Part shown: positions 42,218-51,864 of the stretch, one piece after another
Layout of the letters: each line of letters begins with the position of its first letter
Numbering within the stretch: position 1 is the first letter of the stretch
Assembly (NCBI GenBank): GCA_002343685.1
Contig: DDRS01000015.1
Coordinates: forward strand, 1 to 64,000
Origin: Thiobacillus denitrificans
GTDB lineage: Bacteria; Pseudomonadota; Gammaproteobacteria; Burkholderiales; Thiobacillaceae
Length of the DNA: 64,000 bases
Direction of reading: 5' to 3'
The notes under the pieces: generated by a model
Database searches by the model: none
What the model was told of the DNA's origin: nothing
The model's input: the letters and a program-made list of their open reading frames with translations, nothing else
Program-made: the position numbers and the translations under genes

Positions 42218-45200
42218 TCAGGTCGCCTGCCGCTTCTGGATGAAGGCGAGGGCCTCCGTGGCGGACAACGGCTTGCTGAACAGGTAGCCCTGCATGAAAT
42301 CGCAGAAATGCGAGGTCAGCAAATGGCGCTGCGCTTCGGTCTCCACGCCCTCGGCGGTCACGGCCAGGCCGAGGCTGTGTGCCAGCGCGATGGTGGCGGT
42401 GCAGATGGCGACGTCGTTGCTGTCGCTTTCGATGTCGCGTACGAAGGACTGGTCGAGTTTCAGGGTGTGGATCGGCAGCAGCTTGAGATAGCTGAGCGAG
42501 GAGTAGCCCGTGCCGAAATCGTCGATCGACAGGCGCACGCCCAGGTTGCGCAGTGCCTTGAGCTGGCTGATGCTGGCGGCCGGGTCGTGCATGGCAACCG
42601 ATTCGGTGATTTCGAGCTCCAGGTCGGCGCCTTTCAGGCCATGCTTTCTCAAGGCCCCTGCGACATGGGCCAGCAGGATGGCAGAGTGCAGTTGATGGGC
42701 GGACAGGTTCACGGCCATGCTGAAGTCGGCGATGCCGATATCGCGCCATGCGCGGAGCTGGCGGCAGGCTTCGTCCAGTACCCATTCGCCCAGCGGCAGG
42801 ATCAGGCCGGTTTCCTCGGCAATGGGAATGAATTCGGCAGGCGGTACCAGGCCCATGCGCGGGTGGCGCCAGCGTACCAGTGCCTCGAATCCGACGATGC
42901 GGCCGCTCCAGCTGTCGAACTGGGGCTGGTAATGCAGTTCGAATTCCTTGTTTTCCACGGCCACCCGCAAGTCATGGTCCATGGTCAGCCGCTTCATGGC
43001 GGCCTGGTTCATCTCGGCCGTAAAGAACTGGACATTGTTGCGCCCCAGCGATTTGGCGTGATACATGGCGGTGTCGGCGTTCTTCATCAGCGTTTCGCTG
43101 TCCTCCCCGTCGTCCGGGTAGAACGCGAGGCCGATGCTTGGCGTCGAATGCAGCGCATCTTTCCCGATACGATAGGGCTGGGACAGCGTGTGCAGGATCT
43201 TGTCGGCGACGCGGGCTGCGGTCGTGGCGCCTTCCACTTCGGTCAGCACCACCACGAATTCATCGCCGCCGAGACGGGCCACGATGTCGCTCTCGCGCAC
43301 GCTGTCGCGCAGGCGTTGCGCCACGTCCTTGAGCAATGCATCGCCTACTGCATGCCCGAGCGTGTCGTTGATGGTCTTGAAGCGATCCAGATCCAGAAAG
43401 ATCACCGCCAGCGCACGCTGTTCCCGGTGGGCCATGGCGAGTGCCTGCTCGAGTTGGCCCTGCAGGCTGAAGCGGTTGACCAGGCCGGTTAGGGCGTCGT
43501 GGTAGGCCAGCTGGCTGATTTGTGCCTCGGCCAGTTTGCGTGCGGTGATGTCCGTGAAACTGGTGATGTAATGGGAGAGGCGGCCGTCGAGGTCGCGCAC
43601 GACCGAGACCGACATCCACTTCGGATAGAGCGAGCCGTCCTTCCGCCGGTCCAGCACCTCGCCCTGCCAGTAGCCCACTTGTTCGAGGGCGGCTGCCATC
43701 GCCTGATGAGTGTCGTCGAGTGCCTGCCCGGCCGTCAGGATCTGCGGATGCTCGCCTCGGATGTCGTCGATGCCGTAGCCCGTCAGGCGGGTGAAGGCCG
43801 GATTCACCGCCAGGATGCGGTTGTGGCTGTCGCTGATGAGAATGGCTTCGCCGCTGTGCTCGAACACGTTGGCGTAGAGCCGCAATGCTTCTTCCGCCTG
43901 CTTGCGCTGGGTGATGTCCTGCACGGTGCCCGTGGAGCAGACTGCTTTGCCTTCGGCGTCGAAATGCATTTCGCATCGTTCGTTCACCCATTTGATGCGG
44001 CCGTCCGGCATGCAGATCCGATGGCTGATCTCATACGGCTCGCGGTTCGTCAACGAGTCGAGGTAGGCCTGGCTGATCCGCTCGCGGTCCTCGGGATGCA
44101 CCGCGTCCATGAACGCCTCGTACGATGCGCCGAAGGCGTCCCGGTCAACCTCGAAAAGGCGGAAGGTCTCGTCCGACCAGGTCAGCGTATTGCTGGCCAC
44201 ATCGAACTCCCAGCTGCCGACCTGGGCAATGCGCTGTGCTTCGTTCAGGCGCATTTCGCTTTCCTTGAGGGCGGCCTGGGCCAGCTGTTTCTCCGTCACG
44301 TCGGTGCCGATGCTCACCATGAACTCCATCTCGCCCTGTTCGTCCGGCAATACGGAATTCGACCATTCGATCAGGCGCCGCGCTCCGTCCCGGGTGATCC
44401 AGTGGTTGGTGTGCGAGCCTCTCAAGGATTGCGGATTGCGAACGAGTGCGTCGAACGCCTCCTGGTGCACCCGTTCGCGTTCCTCTGGCGGCAGCAGAAA
44501 ATCCCAGACGAACCGTCCCTCGACTTCTGCGAACGCGTAGCCGGACAGTTCTTCGCAGGCGCGATTGAAGCGGCGGATGCGGCCTTCGCGGTCGAGCACC
44601 ACCACCAGTGCCCCGGCCTTATCGAGAATGGCACCCTGCAGCAGGGAGAGCTTGCGCAGCTCGTGCGAGCGCGCTTCCACCTGGGCTTCCAGCGTATGGT
44701 GGATGTTTTCCAGCGCATCCGTCATATGATTGAAGGCATGGGCCAGGTGGCCCAGTTCGTCGGGACCGTCCTGCGGGGCGCGCTGCGACAGATCGCCGGC
44801 GGCGATGCTGTCGGCCACCCGGGTGAGGTTCCGGATGGGACGCGACAGACCGCGCCCCAGCAGATAGGCCGCGCCGCCTGAGAGGAGCAGGAACAGTGCC
44901 AGCGCGACATAGGTGACATGGCGCAGATGCGCGGCGGGCGCCAGCGCTTCCGCGCTGTCCATTTTCACCACCATCCCCCACCTCAACTCGGGGAGGTAGC
45001 GCCATGCCGCCACGCTGTCGACCCCGGCGTAGTCGCGTACGAACCCATTGCCATGGTCGCCGGCCAGCGCCTTCTGCATCGGCAGCGCGGCGGCCTTGAG
45101 CGGCACCCGGTAGCGATAGGCCGCGTCAGGGATATGACGGAGCGGTCCGGTGTAAAAAGCCTCGTTGCCATCGCGTTGCGCCAGAACCGTTTCGCCCGTG

Positions 45201-45859
45201 CGGCCGAGGCCGGTGCGATCGGCCGTGACCGATTCCAGCTTGTTCACATCCAGCCGCAGGGCCAGCACGCCGATGAGTTTGTCCCTGTCCAGCACGGGCG
45301 TGGTCAAGAAGGCAGTCGGCCGATTTCCGGAAGGCGCATACGGTGCGAATTCCGAGAGGCGGGTTTGCAGGCTTTGCAGGGTCAGGTTGAAACTTCTTGC
45401 CAGCGGTGTGTCGCGGTATGCGCCGGACAGGAGATTGGTGCCGAGATCAGGCTCGTGCAGCAGGGAAAAAATCACGTTGCCTGCCGTGTCCATCAGCAGG
45501 AAATCGTGGAAATTGCCGGCCTCGTAGGAAATGCTCAGGTCGTTTTGCAACGGGCGTGCAGCAGCCAGGTAGAGGGGGGAGTGCAGTCCACCCGTACGGT
45601 AAGCCAGCTCCAGCTGGGCCAGTCCATGACGGATCAGGTTCCTCTGGCTGAGCAAGCGGGCATCCGCCCGCCGCTCCAGCATGTAGCGATCGATCTGATC
45701 GGCTTTTTTGTCCGAGATGGTGACCATGTTCGTCAGCACGCTTTCATGTAGCGACGCTTCGAACGATGCCAGGTAGAACGCAGCCAGTCCTGTCAGCGGC
45801 AGCACGGCTACCAGCAGGTAGCTCAGCAGCAGGCGTCTCGAAATTGAAAGCGCCTTCAT
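42218..45859 (-). CDS. Cache-HAMP-PAS-GGDEF-EAL c-di-GMP enzyme
   Basis: A 1213-residue membrane sensor. From the ATG at 45859: a transmembrane helix (about 8-28), a periplasmic Cache-like domain to about 300, a second helix ('YVALALFLLLSGGAAYLL'), HAMP ('RPIRNLTRVADSIAAGDL'), three PAS domains, GGDEF with an I-site ('RESDIVARLGGDEF'), and EAL ('GFEALVRW', 'DDFGTGYSSL'). Both catalytic motifs are intact. A TTG at 45877 is an alternative start. It makes and/or degrades c-di-GMP in response to an extracytoplasmic ligand; the net direction cannot be told. Confidence 0.92.
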   Translation of the reverse strand: MKALSISRRLLLSYLLVAVLPLTGLAAFYLASFEASLHESVLTNMVTISDKKADQIDRYMLERRADARLLSQRNLIRHGLAQLELAYRTGGLHSPLYLAAARPLQNDLSISYEAGNFHDFLLMDTAGNVIFSLLHEPDLGTNLLSGAYRDTPLARSFNLTLQSLQTRLSEFAPYAPSGNRPTAFLTTPVLDRDKLIGVLALRLDVNKLESVTADRTGLGRTGETVLAQRDGNEAFYTGPLRHIPDAAYRYRVPLKAAALPMQKALAGDHGNGFVRDYAGVDSVAAWRYLPELRWGMVVKMDSAEALAPAAHLRHVTYVALALFLLLSGGAAYLLGRGLSRPIRNLTRVADSIAAGDLSQRAPQDGPDELGHLAHAFNHMTDALENIHHTLEAQVEARSHELRKLSLLQGAILDKAGALVVVLDREGRIRRFNRACEELSGYAFAEVEGRFVWDFLLPPEERERVHQEAFDALVRNPQSLRGSHTNHWITRDGARRLIEWSNSVLPDEQGEMEFMVSIGTDVTEKQLAQAALKESEMRLNEAQRIAQVGSWEFDVASNTLTWSDETFRLFEVDRDAFGASYEAFMDAVHPEDRERISQAYLDSLTNREPYEISHRICMPDGRIKWVNERCEMHFDAEGKAVCSTGTVQDITQRKQAEEALRLYANVFEHSGEAILISDSHNRILAVNPAFTRLTGYGIDDIRGEHPQILTAGQALDDTHQAMAAALEQVGYWQGEVLDRRKDGSLYPKWMSVSVVRDLDGRLSHYITSFTDITARKLAEAQISQLAYHDALTGLVNRFSLQGQLEQALAMAHREQRALAVIFLDLDRFKTINDTLGHAVGDALLKDVAQRLRDSVRESDIVARLGGDEFVVVLTEVEGATTAARVADKILHTLSQPYRIGKDALHSTPSIGLAFYPDDGEDSETLMKNADTAMYHAKSLGRNNVQFFTAEMNQAAMKRLTMDHDLRVAVENKEFELHYQPQFDSWSGRIVGFEALVRWRHPRMGLVPPAEFIPIAEETGLILPLGEWVLDEACRQLRAWRDIGIADFSMAVNLSAHQLHSAILLAHVAGALRKHGLKGADLELEITESVAMHDPAASISQLKALRNLGVRLSIDDFGTGYSSLSYLKLLPIHTLKLDQSFVRDIESDSNDVAICTATIALAHSLGLAVTAEGVETEAQRHLLTSHFCDFMQGYLFSKPLSATEALAFIQKRQAT

Positions 45860-46311
45860 GGCCAGGTGGTCAGACAATGTCCCGGCGCCGTGCGCAGGGT
45901 AGAGGGGACAACAACCCGGTATCCACGATGGGGGCTCATGGCAGAATTGTAGCCGGATAAATATGCCGTCAACACATGAATGAGTGGCCCGGGCGAATTA
46001 GATGGCGATCAAGGCCGGAGGGGGCGAAGGCCGGGTTCGGATTCATGCAGACAGATTCCCGGCGACGGACTTTTCCGCTTTGACGGGACATGAAGACCTC
46101 CCCGTTCAACGGGCAAGGTGTTGATTTTTTGGCAGTGGATAGCCGCATGCGCGCGTAGCCGGGCTGTCCGTACGTTGGGAAGGCCGACCGGTTCACCCTG
46201 TCCTGCACAAGGCAATATGTGCCTGACGCTGCAATGAAACGAAAGCCGATCAAGGCGGCCGGGATACCGTCATCTCATTCGCGATACAAGTGCAGGATCG
46301 CGTCCGGCCGG
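45860..46311. other. Intergenic region with no supported gene
   Basis: About 450 bases upstream of the Cache-GGDEF-EAL gene. A 94-codon minus-strand ORF at 45969-46253 has no ribosome binding site and an unconvincing composition. I see no structured RNA or repeat I can name. Confidence 0.5.
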
Positions 46312-46473
46312 CTAGGTCTTGCGCTCCATGGCGATCCCGGCCAGTTCGATGCCGACGCCCAGTGCAAAGGCAATCAGCCCCTCCCATATTTCAGGCGCCA
46401 AGGCCATCAGCAGGCCGCCCAGTACCGCCAGGGATATCGCCAGTGCATGCCGCACGCGCCGGTTTCTCAGCAT
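46312..46473 (-). CDS. Small two-helix membrane protein (53 residues)
   Basis: A 53-residue ORF with a basic start ('MLRNRRVRHA'), a helix ('LAISLAVLGGLLMALAP'), a short turn ('EIWEGL') and a second helix ('IAFALGVGIELAGIAME') ending in RKT. The composition and positive-inside pattern look genuine. It lies 30 bases downstream of the next gene on the same strand, so it is probably co-transcribed. Only a weak GAGAG ribosome binding site. Function unknown. Confidence 0.65.
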   Translation of the reverse strand: MLRNRRVRHALAISLAVLGGLLMALAPEIWEGLIAFALGVGIELAGIAMERKT

Positions 46474-46503
46474 AGGGGTGTCTCTCGTATTTCGAACGAG
46501 CCG

Positions 46504-47004
46504 CTACTCATAGCGCAGGAAATCCTCGGCAAGCGTATCGGCGCCAAATTGCTCGATCAGCGCTTCGATCTCCGACAACAATGTCTCGCCCTCGTCGTCT
46601 TCCAGCACGCCGTCTCCCACAAGCCGGGCGCCCAGACCGGACAGGATGGCATCGCGGACAGCCGCCAGCGTAGGCGGGTTTTCCCGGTTCTCGTCGTTCA
46701 CGACCGTCTCGATTGCGCGTGAGAGCGGTTCGCTGGCGCTGGTCTGGATGAAATCCACGGCGAGTGCGGTCGCCCCGAATTCTTCGATGAGGGTATCCAG
46801 TTCGTCGAGCAGCGATTCGCTCACGTCGATGCGATGCAGTCGTTCGGCTTCCTTGAAGTCGGCGGGCAGCAGGTCGGCCAGAAAACGGCGTACGGCCTTG
46901 AGCGTCACCGGCTGTTCGCATTCCGGGTTGTTGACCCGGCTGTTGAGCAACGCCGACAAAGCGGGACTGACGCGGCTGGCGATATCGATGGAATTGTGTG
47001 TCAT
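46504..47004 (-). CDS. Acidic protein with internal duplication, unknown function
   Basis: A 166-residue acidic, soluble protein. Two halves end in similar blocks: 'LLDELDTLIEEFGATALAVDFI' and 'LLSEIEALIEQFGADTLAEDFLRYE' (given in part), indicating an internal duplication of a helical domain of about 75 residues. The ATG at 47004 has AGGAAA upstream; a second Met ten codons earlier is possible. No family recognised, no signal or membrane helix. It probably shares a transcript with the small membrane protein gene. Confidence 0.7.
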   Translation of the reverse strand: MTHNSIDIASRVSPALSALLNSRVNNPECEQPVTLKAVRRFLADLLPADFKEAERLHRIDVSESLLDELDTLIEEFGATALAVDFIQTSASEPLSRAIETVVNDENRENPPTLAAVRDAILSGLGARLVGDGVLEDDEGETLLSEIEALIEQFGADTLAEDFLRYE

Positions 47005-47375
47005 GGCATTTCCTGTCGGATGCAGACGGATCATGAATGCGTGATCGCGCTGGCTATATCGATGTATAGCAGATGGTTTGTCCCATCTCGTACCATGCGA
47101 CGAATCGTTTCGCTTCGATGCGCCGAAAAATCCAGGCGCCTTGAACTTTGGACGACGGGGGACTGTCTTCAATGGCAGCGAGACAGGAGCGCTTCGGCCG
47201 ATCCGGACGTGAAGGGCGCGATGCGTGGCACAATGGGGCGACCGGGTTTTCGGCATGTCCACGAGGACGCTGCGACAAAGCGGGCCGGCTGGCCGATTCC
47301 TGAACGGGATGGCCGCGCGGCTCGAGCGTGCCCAGGAAGCCTGGACGATTTCGTGCGTCGTACAAGAGGTAAGCA
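47005..47375. other. Divergent intergenic region
   Basis: 371 bases between the divergent acidic-protein gene and pgm. No gene or named element is supported; promoters for both genes should be here. Confidence 0.5.
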
Positions 47376-49031
47376 ATGGAAACAAGCCCGCTTGCAGGGA
47401 AGCCCGCCCAGCCCGCCATGCTGGTCAACGTACCCAGACTCGTCACGGCTTATTACGGCAACCGGCCCGACCCTTCGGTGCCCGCGCAACGGGTCGCATT
47501 CGGCACCTCGGGGCATCGCGGCTCCGCATTCGAGAACAGTTTCAATGAATGGCATGTGCTGGCCATCAGCCAGGCCATCTGCGATTACCGCATGCAGCAG
47601 CATATCGACGGACCGCTGTTCCTGGGCATCGATACGCACGCATTGTCGGAGCCGGCGTTTGCCAGTGCGCTCGAAGTGCTGGCGGCCAATGGCGTGGAGG
47701 TCATGCTCGCGGACAAGGACGACTACACGCCCACCCCGGTGATTTCCCACGCGATCCTGACCTACAACCGCGGCCGCGACAAAGGGCTGGCGGACGGGAT
47801 CGTCATCACGCCTTCACATAACCCGCCCGACAGCGGCGGTTTCAAGTACAACCCGCCCAACGGCGGGCCGGCAGACAAGGATGTCACGGGATGGATGGAA
47901 GCCCGCGCCAATGCGCTGCTGGAAAGCGGACTGAAGGGCGTGAAACGAATCCCGCTCGAGCAGGCCCGGCGCGCAGCGACCACGCATCGACATGATTTTG
48001 TCACGGCCTATGTCGGCGATCTCGGCAGCGTGCTCGACATGGACGCGATCCGCGGCGCGGGCATCAGCTTGGGCGTGGATCCGTTGGGTGGGGCCGGCGT
48101 GCATTACTGGGGTCCGATCGCCGAGCGCTATGGATTGAACCTTGCGATCGTGAACGACGCCGTCGACCCGACCTTTCGCTTCATGACCGTCGACTGGGAT
48201 GGCCGCATACGCATGGATCCATCCTCGTCCTATGCCATGCAGAGCCTGATCGGCTTGAAGGATCGCTTCGACATTGCCTTTGCCTGCGACACTGATCATG
48301 ACCGGCACGGAATCGTCACCCGTCACGCGGGTCTGCTGCCGCCCAACCATTATCTGGCGGTAGCCATTGACTACCTGTTCCAGCACCGGCCGCAGTGGCG
48401 CAGTGAGGCGGCAGTCGGCAAGACCGTCGTCAGCAGCCAGATGATCGATCGCGTCGCCGCGAAGCTCGGCCGCACGCTGGTCGAAGTACCGGTCGGTTTC
48501 AAATGGTTTGTGGAAGGTCTGTACGACGGCTCGCTGGGTTTCGGCGGAGAGGAGAGCGCGGGCGCCTCGTTCGTCCGGCGGGACGGCAGTGTCTGGACAA
48601 CGGACAAGGACGGCATGGTACCGGCCTTGCTGTCGGCCGAGATCACCGCCCGCATGGGGCGCGATCCCGGCGAACTCTACCGCGACCTGACACGCGAGTT
48701 CGGCGAGCCGGTCTACGATCGCATCGAGGCGCCGGCGACGCCGGCGCAGAAGCAGAAGCTTGCCCAACTCTCGCCCCGGCAGGTGCAATCTGCCGAACTG
48801 GCTGGCGAAACCATCCAGACCATCCTCACCCAGGCGCCGGGCAACGGCGCGTCGATCGGTGGCCTCAAGGTGATTGCCGAGAACGGGTGGTTCGCGGCGC
48901 GCCCTTCCGGTACCGAGGACATCTACAAGATCTATGCGGAAAGTTTCCGCGGCACGGATCATCTGCATCGCATCCAGGTCGAGGCCCAGGCCATCGTCAG
49001 CGACGCATTGGCAGCCGCTTCGCAACAATGA
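47376..49031 (+). CDS. pgm: Alpha-D-glucose phosphoglucomutase
   Basis: A 551-residue phosphohexomutase of the bacterial Pgm type. 'FGTSGHRGSAFENSFNE' is the N-terminal signature, 'VITPSHNPPDSGGFKYN' carries the phosphoserine, 'DTDHDRHG' is the metal-binding loop, and 'ARPSGTEDIYKIYAESF' is the phosphate-binding C-terminal loop. It interconverts glucose-1-phosphate and glucose-6-phosphate, joining glycogen turnover to glycolysis. It fits the glgP-glgX-ackA-xfp cluster 6 kb downstream on the same strand, though an efflux operon lies between. Confidence 0.96.
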   Translation: METSPLAGKPAQPAMLVNVPRLVTAYYGNRPDPSVPAQRVAFGTSGHRGSAFENSFNEWHVLAISQAICDYRMQQHIDGPLFLGIDTHALSEPAFASALEVLAANGVEVMLADKDDYTPTPVISHAILTYNRGRDKGLADGIVITPSHNPPDSGGFKYNPPNGGPADKDVTGWMEARANALLESGLKGVKRIPLEQARRAATTHRHDFVTAYVGDLGSVLDMDAIRGAGISLGVDPLGGAGVHYWGPIAERYGLNLAIVNDAVDPTFRFMTVDWDGRIRMDPSSSYAMQSLIGLKDRFDIAFACDTDHDRHGIVTRHAGLLPPNHYLAVAIDYLFQHRPQWRSEAAVGKTVVSSQMIDRVAAKLGRTLVEVPVGFKWFVEGLYDGSLGFGGEESAGASFVRRDGSVWTTDKDGMVPALLSAEITARMGRDPGELYRDLTREFGEPVYDRIEAPATPAQKQKLAQLSPRQVQSAELAGETIQTILTQAPGNGASIGGLKVIAENGWFAARPSGTEDIYKIYAESFRGTDHLHRIQVEAQAIVSDALAAASQQ

Positions 49032-49173
49032 GAGAACCCGTGGCGACTGGGGATACATTGAACCAAATCCTGCGCGTACCGCTCCATCAGCCATTCCTGG
49101 CGGCGTCTTTCATCGGTAGATGATGGAGGGATTGCAGTCCAGGCTGGCCAAGCCAATCAACCGGGTACGATCG

Positions 49174-50655
49174 ATGCCGACTTTCAACCTGTTGCCGCAG
49201 CGCTATGTCGGGTGGCTGGCCGCTACCGCGATGGTGGCGGGCTGTACTGCGGTGGGTCCCGATTTCAGGACGCCGGATGCCCCCACGGTTACCCGCTACA
49301 CGCGAGAGGCGCCGCCGCAACGCGTCGTGATGGGCGAGGCCGTGGCGCCCGAGTGGTGGACGGCCTTCGGCTCGCCCCGACTCGACGATCTGGTGAAGCA
49401 GGCGCTGCATGACAATTTCACCCTGGCTGCAGCCGAGGCCACGCTGCGCCAGGCTCAGCAACTTCATGCGGCACAGGCCGGTTCCACCCTGTATCCGACC
49501 GTCAATGCCAAGCTCGGCGCCAGTCGTAACCAGGCCAACGCGGCAGGCCGCGGCGAGGGCGGAAACCAGCAGACGCTCTACAACCTGTACAACGCCGGGG
49601 TCGCCGTCAACTACAATTTCGACTTGTTCGGCGGCAACCGTCGTGCGCTCGAAGCACTGGCGGCGCAGGCCGATTACCAGGCCTATCAACTGGCGGGTGC
49701 GCGCCTGGCCCTGGCGGGCAACATCGTGACCACGGCCTTCGCACAGGCCCAGCTGGGCGAGCAGATCGCGGCGACCGACGCCATCCTGCAGGCCCAACAA
49801 GACCAGCTCGACATCGCCCGCAAGCGCTTCGAACTGGGCGCGACCGCCCGGACGGATGTACTGGCCCTGCAAACCCAGGTGGAGCAGACCCGCGCCAGCC
49901 TGCCACCCCTGCGCAACCAATTGGAGCAGGCCGACCATCTGCTGGCCGTGCTGACGGCCCGGGCGCCGGGCGCGGCCGACATGCCGCGTTTCACGCTGAC
50001 CGATTTCACCCTGCCCGAACGCTTGCCGGTGGTGGTGCCGTCGGATCTGGTGCGCCAGCGGCCCGACATCCAGGCGTCCACCGCCTTGCTGCATGCGGCT
50101 ACGGCCCAGTACGGCGTGGCCGTGTCCAACCTCTATCCGCAGATCGATCTCAGCGCCAGCCTGGGTACGCAGGCCCTGACCACCGGCGCACTGTTCGGTC
50201 CCGGGTCGATGATCTGGACTCTGGCCGGGCAACTCGCCCAGCCGCTGTTCAACGCCGGCCTGAAAGCCGGTGCGAACGCCGCCGAAGCCAGTTTGCAGGC
50301 GGCGGGCGCCAATTACCAGCAGACCGTGCTGGAGGCGCTGCGCAATGTGGCCGACACCTTGCGCCAGCTGGACAACGATGCCCAGGCCCTGCAAGCGCGG
50401 GCCGCAGCCGACGCCTCGGCGCAGGCGTCGCTCGATCTGGTGCGGCAGCAATACCATCTGGGTGCGGCGAGCTACCTGCAGCTCCTCACGGCCCAGCAGC
50501 AGGCGCGACAGACCCGCATCGGCCTGATCGCGGCGCAGGCCGCCCGCCTGGCCGACAGCGCGGCCTTGTACCAGGCCATGGGGGGCGGGGTGCTCGACAC
50601 GCCCAAGGAGACAGTAGCGGCGACGCCTGCCGCGACCTCTGCCACGGTCCCTTGA
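49174..50655 (+). CDS. Outer-membrane efflux lipoprotein (NodT/OprM type)
   Basis: About 493 residues. The lipobox 'AMVAGC' puts the lipidated Cys at residue 24 from the ATG at 49174 (a frame opening at 49120 gives a longer leader). Two OEP repeats follow: 'WWTAFGSPRLDDLVKQAL', 'ASLPPLRNQLEQADHLLAVL', 'LVRQRPDIQASTALLHAA' and 'QYHLGAASYLQLLTAQQQA'. It forms the outer-membrane channel of a tripartite RND pump with the next two genes. Confidence 0.92.
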   Translation: MPTFNLLPQRYVGWLAATAMVAGCTAVGPDFRTPDAPTVTRYTREAPPQRVVMGEAVAPEWWTAFGSPRLDDLVKQALHDNFTLAAAEATLRQAQQLHAAQAGSTLYPTVNAKLGASRNQANAAGRGEGGNQQTLYNLYNAGVAVNYNFDLFGGNRRALEALAAQADYQAYQLAGARLALAGNIVTTAFAQAQLGEQIAATDAILQAQQDQLDIARKRFELGATARTDVLALQTQVEQTRASLPPLRNQLEQADHLLAVLTARAPGAADMPRFTLTDFTLPERLPVVVPSDLVRQRPDIQASTALLHAATAQYGVAVSNLYPQIDLSASLGTQALTTGALFGPGSMIWTLAGQLAQPLFNAGLKAGANAAEASLQAAGANYQQTVLEALRNVADTLRQLDNDAQALQARAAADASAQASLDLVRQQYHLGAASYLQLLTAQQQARQTRIGLIAAQAARLADSAALYQAMGGGVLDTPKETVAATPAATSATVP

Positions 50656-50710
50656 CGGCCGGCCATCTGCAACTCGATTCCTCTCAGGCAAACGCACAAC
50701 GGAGCACGCG

Positions 50711-51853
50711 ATGACCCCAGGTACAACCAAGCGCATGATCATCATGCTCATTCTCGCCGGCGTGATCGTGGGCGGCGTGGTGGCGTTCCAGGGTTTCAAG
50801 AACACCATGATCGGCAAGGCGATCAAGGGCCAGGCCAACCCGCCGCAGACGGTTTCGACGACGGTCGCGCAGACGAGCACCTGGCAGCCGACCGTCGAGG
50901 CATTGGGCAGTTTCAGCGCGAGTCAGCAGGCGGCCCTGAGTGCCGAGGTCAGCGGACAGGTCACGGTCATCCATTTCGATTCGGGCCAGAAGGTACGCGC
51001 CGGCCAGACGCTGGTTGAGCTCAATCCCGCCCCGTTGAAAGCGCAGCTGGCCCAGTTCGAAGCGGCGGCGGCGCTGGCCGCGACCACGCTCAAGCGCGAC
51101 GAGGCGCAGCTTGCAGTGCAGGCCATCAGCCAGTCGGTGGTGGATACCGACAAGGCCACACTCAAGAGTGCACAAGCCCAGGTGGCGGCACAAAAAGCGT
51201 TGATCGCACAGAAGACGATCAGCGCGCCGTTTCCCGGCCAGCTCGGTATCCGCCAGGTGAACCTGGGCCAGTATCTGGCGCCGGGTACGGCCGTGGTCAC
51301 GCTGCAGAAACTCGACCCGATGGAAGTCGATTTCACCGTGCCGCAAAGCCAGATCGATCTGGTCCGCGTGGGCATGAAGGCCCAGATCGAAACCAGCGCG
51401 GTGCCGGGCCAGACCTTCCATGGCATCGTGACCGCGATCGAGCCGCAGATCGACACTGCCACGCGCAATCTCAAGGTGCGCGCCCGCGTGCCCAATCCCC
51501 GCGATACCTTGCTGCCGGGCGCGTTCGCCACGGTGCGCATCGGCCAGGGCGAGCCTGCGCAATACGTCACCCTGCCCAACGCCGCCATCACCTACAACCC
51601 CTATGGCGCCACCGTGTTCATCGTGACGGATCATGGCAAGGGCGCGAACGGCAAGTCCGGGCTGACGGTGGAGCAGCGTTTCATCACGACCGGTCCGACG
51701 CGCGGCGACCAGGTCGCCATCCTCAAGGGCCTGAAAGCGGGTGAAACCGTGGTGACCGCCGGCCAGCTCAAGCTGCGCAACGGCTCTCCTGTCACGGTGA
51801 ACAACAGCGTCCAGCCTTCGAACAGTCCGAACCCGAACGTGCCCACCCCCTGA
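50711..51853 (+). CDS. RND efflux periplasmic adaptor
   Basis: A 380-residue membrane-fusion protein. An N-terminal anchor ('MIIMLILAGVIVGGVVAF') is followed by the barrel-sandwich hybrid ('VSGQVTVIHFDSGQKVRAGQ', with 'TISAPFPGQLGIRQVNLGQYL' after an alpha-helical hairpin) and the beta-barrel domain. It bridges the inner-membrane pump and the outer channel. 11 bases separate it from the RND gene, so these are one operon. Confidence 0.93.
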   Translation: MTPGTTKRMIIMLILAGVIVGGVVAFQGFKNTMIGKAIKGQANPPQTVSTTVAQTSTWQPTVEALGSFSASQQAALSAEVSGQVTVIHFDSGQKVRAGQTLVELNPAPLKAQLAQFEAAAALAATTLKRDEAQLAVQAISQSVVDTDKATLKSAQAQVAAQKALIAQKTISAPFPGQLGIRQVNLGQYLAPGTAVVTLQKLDPMEVDFTVPQSQIDLVRVGMKAQIETSAVPGQTFHGIVTAIEPQIDTATRNLKVRARVPNPRDTLLPGAFATVRIGQGEPAQYVTLPNAAITYNPYGATVFIVTDHGKGANGKSGLTVEQRFITTGPTRGDQVAILKGLKAGETVVTAGQLKLRNGSPVTVNNSVQPSNSPNPNVPTP

Positions 51854-51864
51854 AGGCCGCCGCG

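Noticed and set aside
45969..46253. 94-codon minus-strand ORF upstream of the Cache-GGDEF-EAL gene
   Set aside because: No ribosome binding site, no hydrophobic or domain pattern, and a composition like random high-GC sequence.
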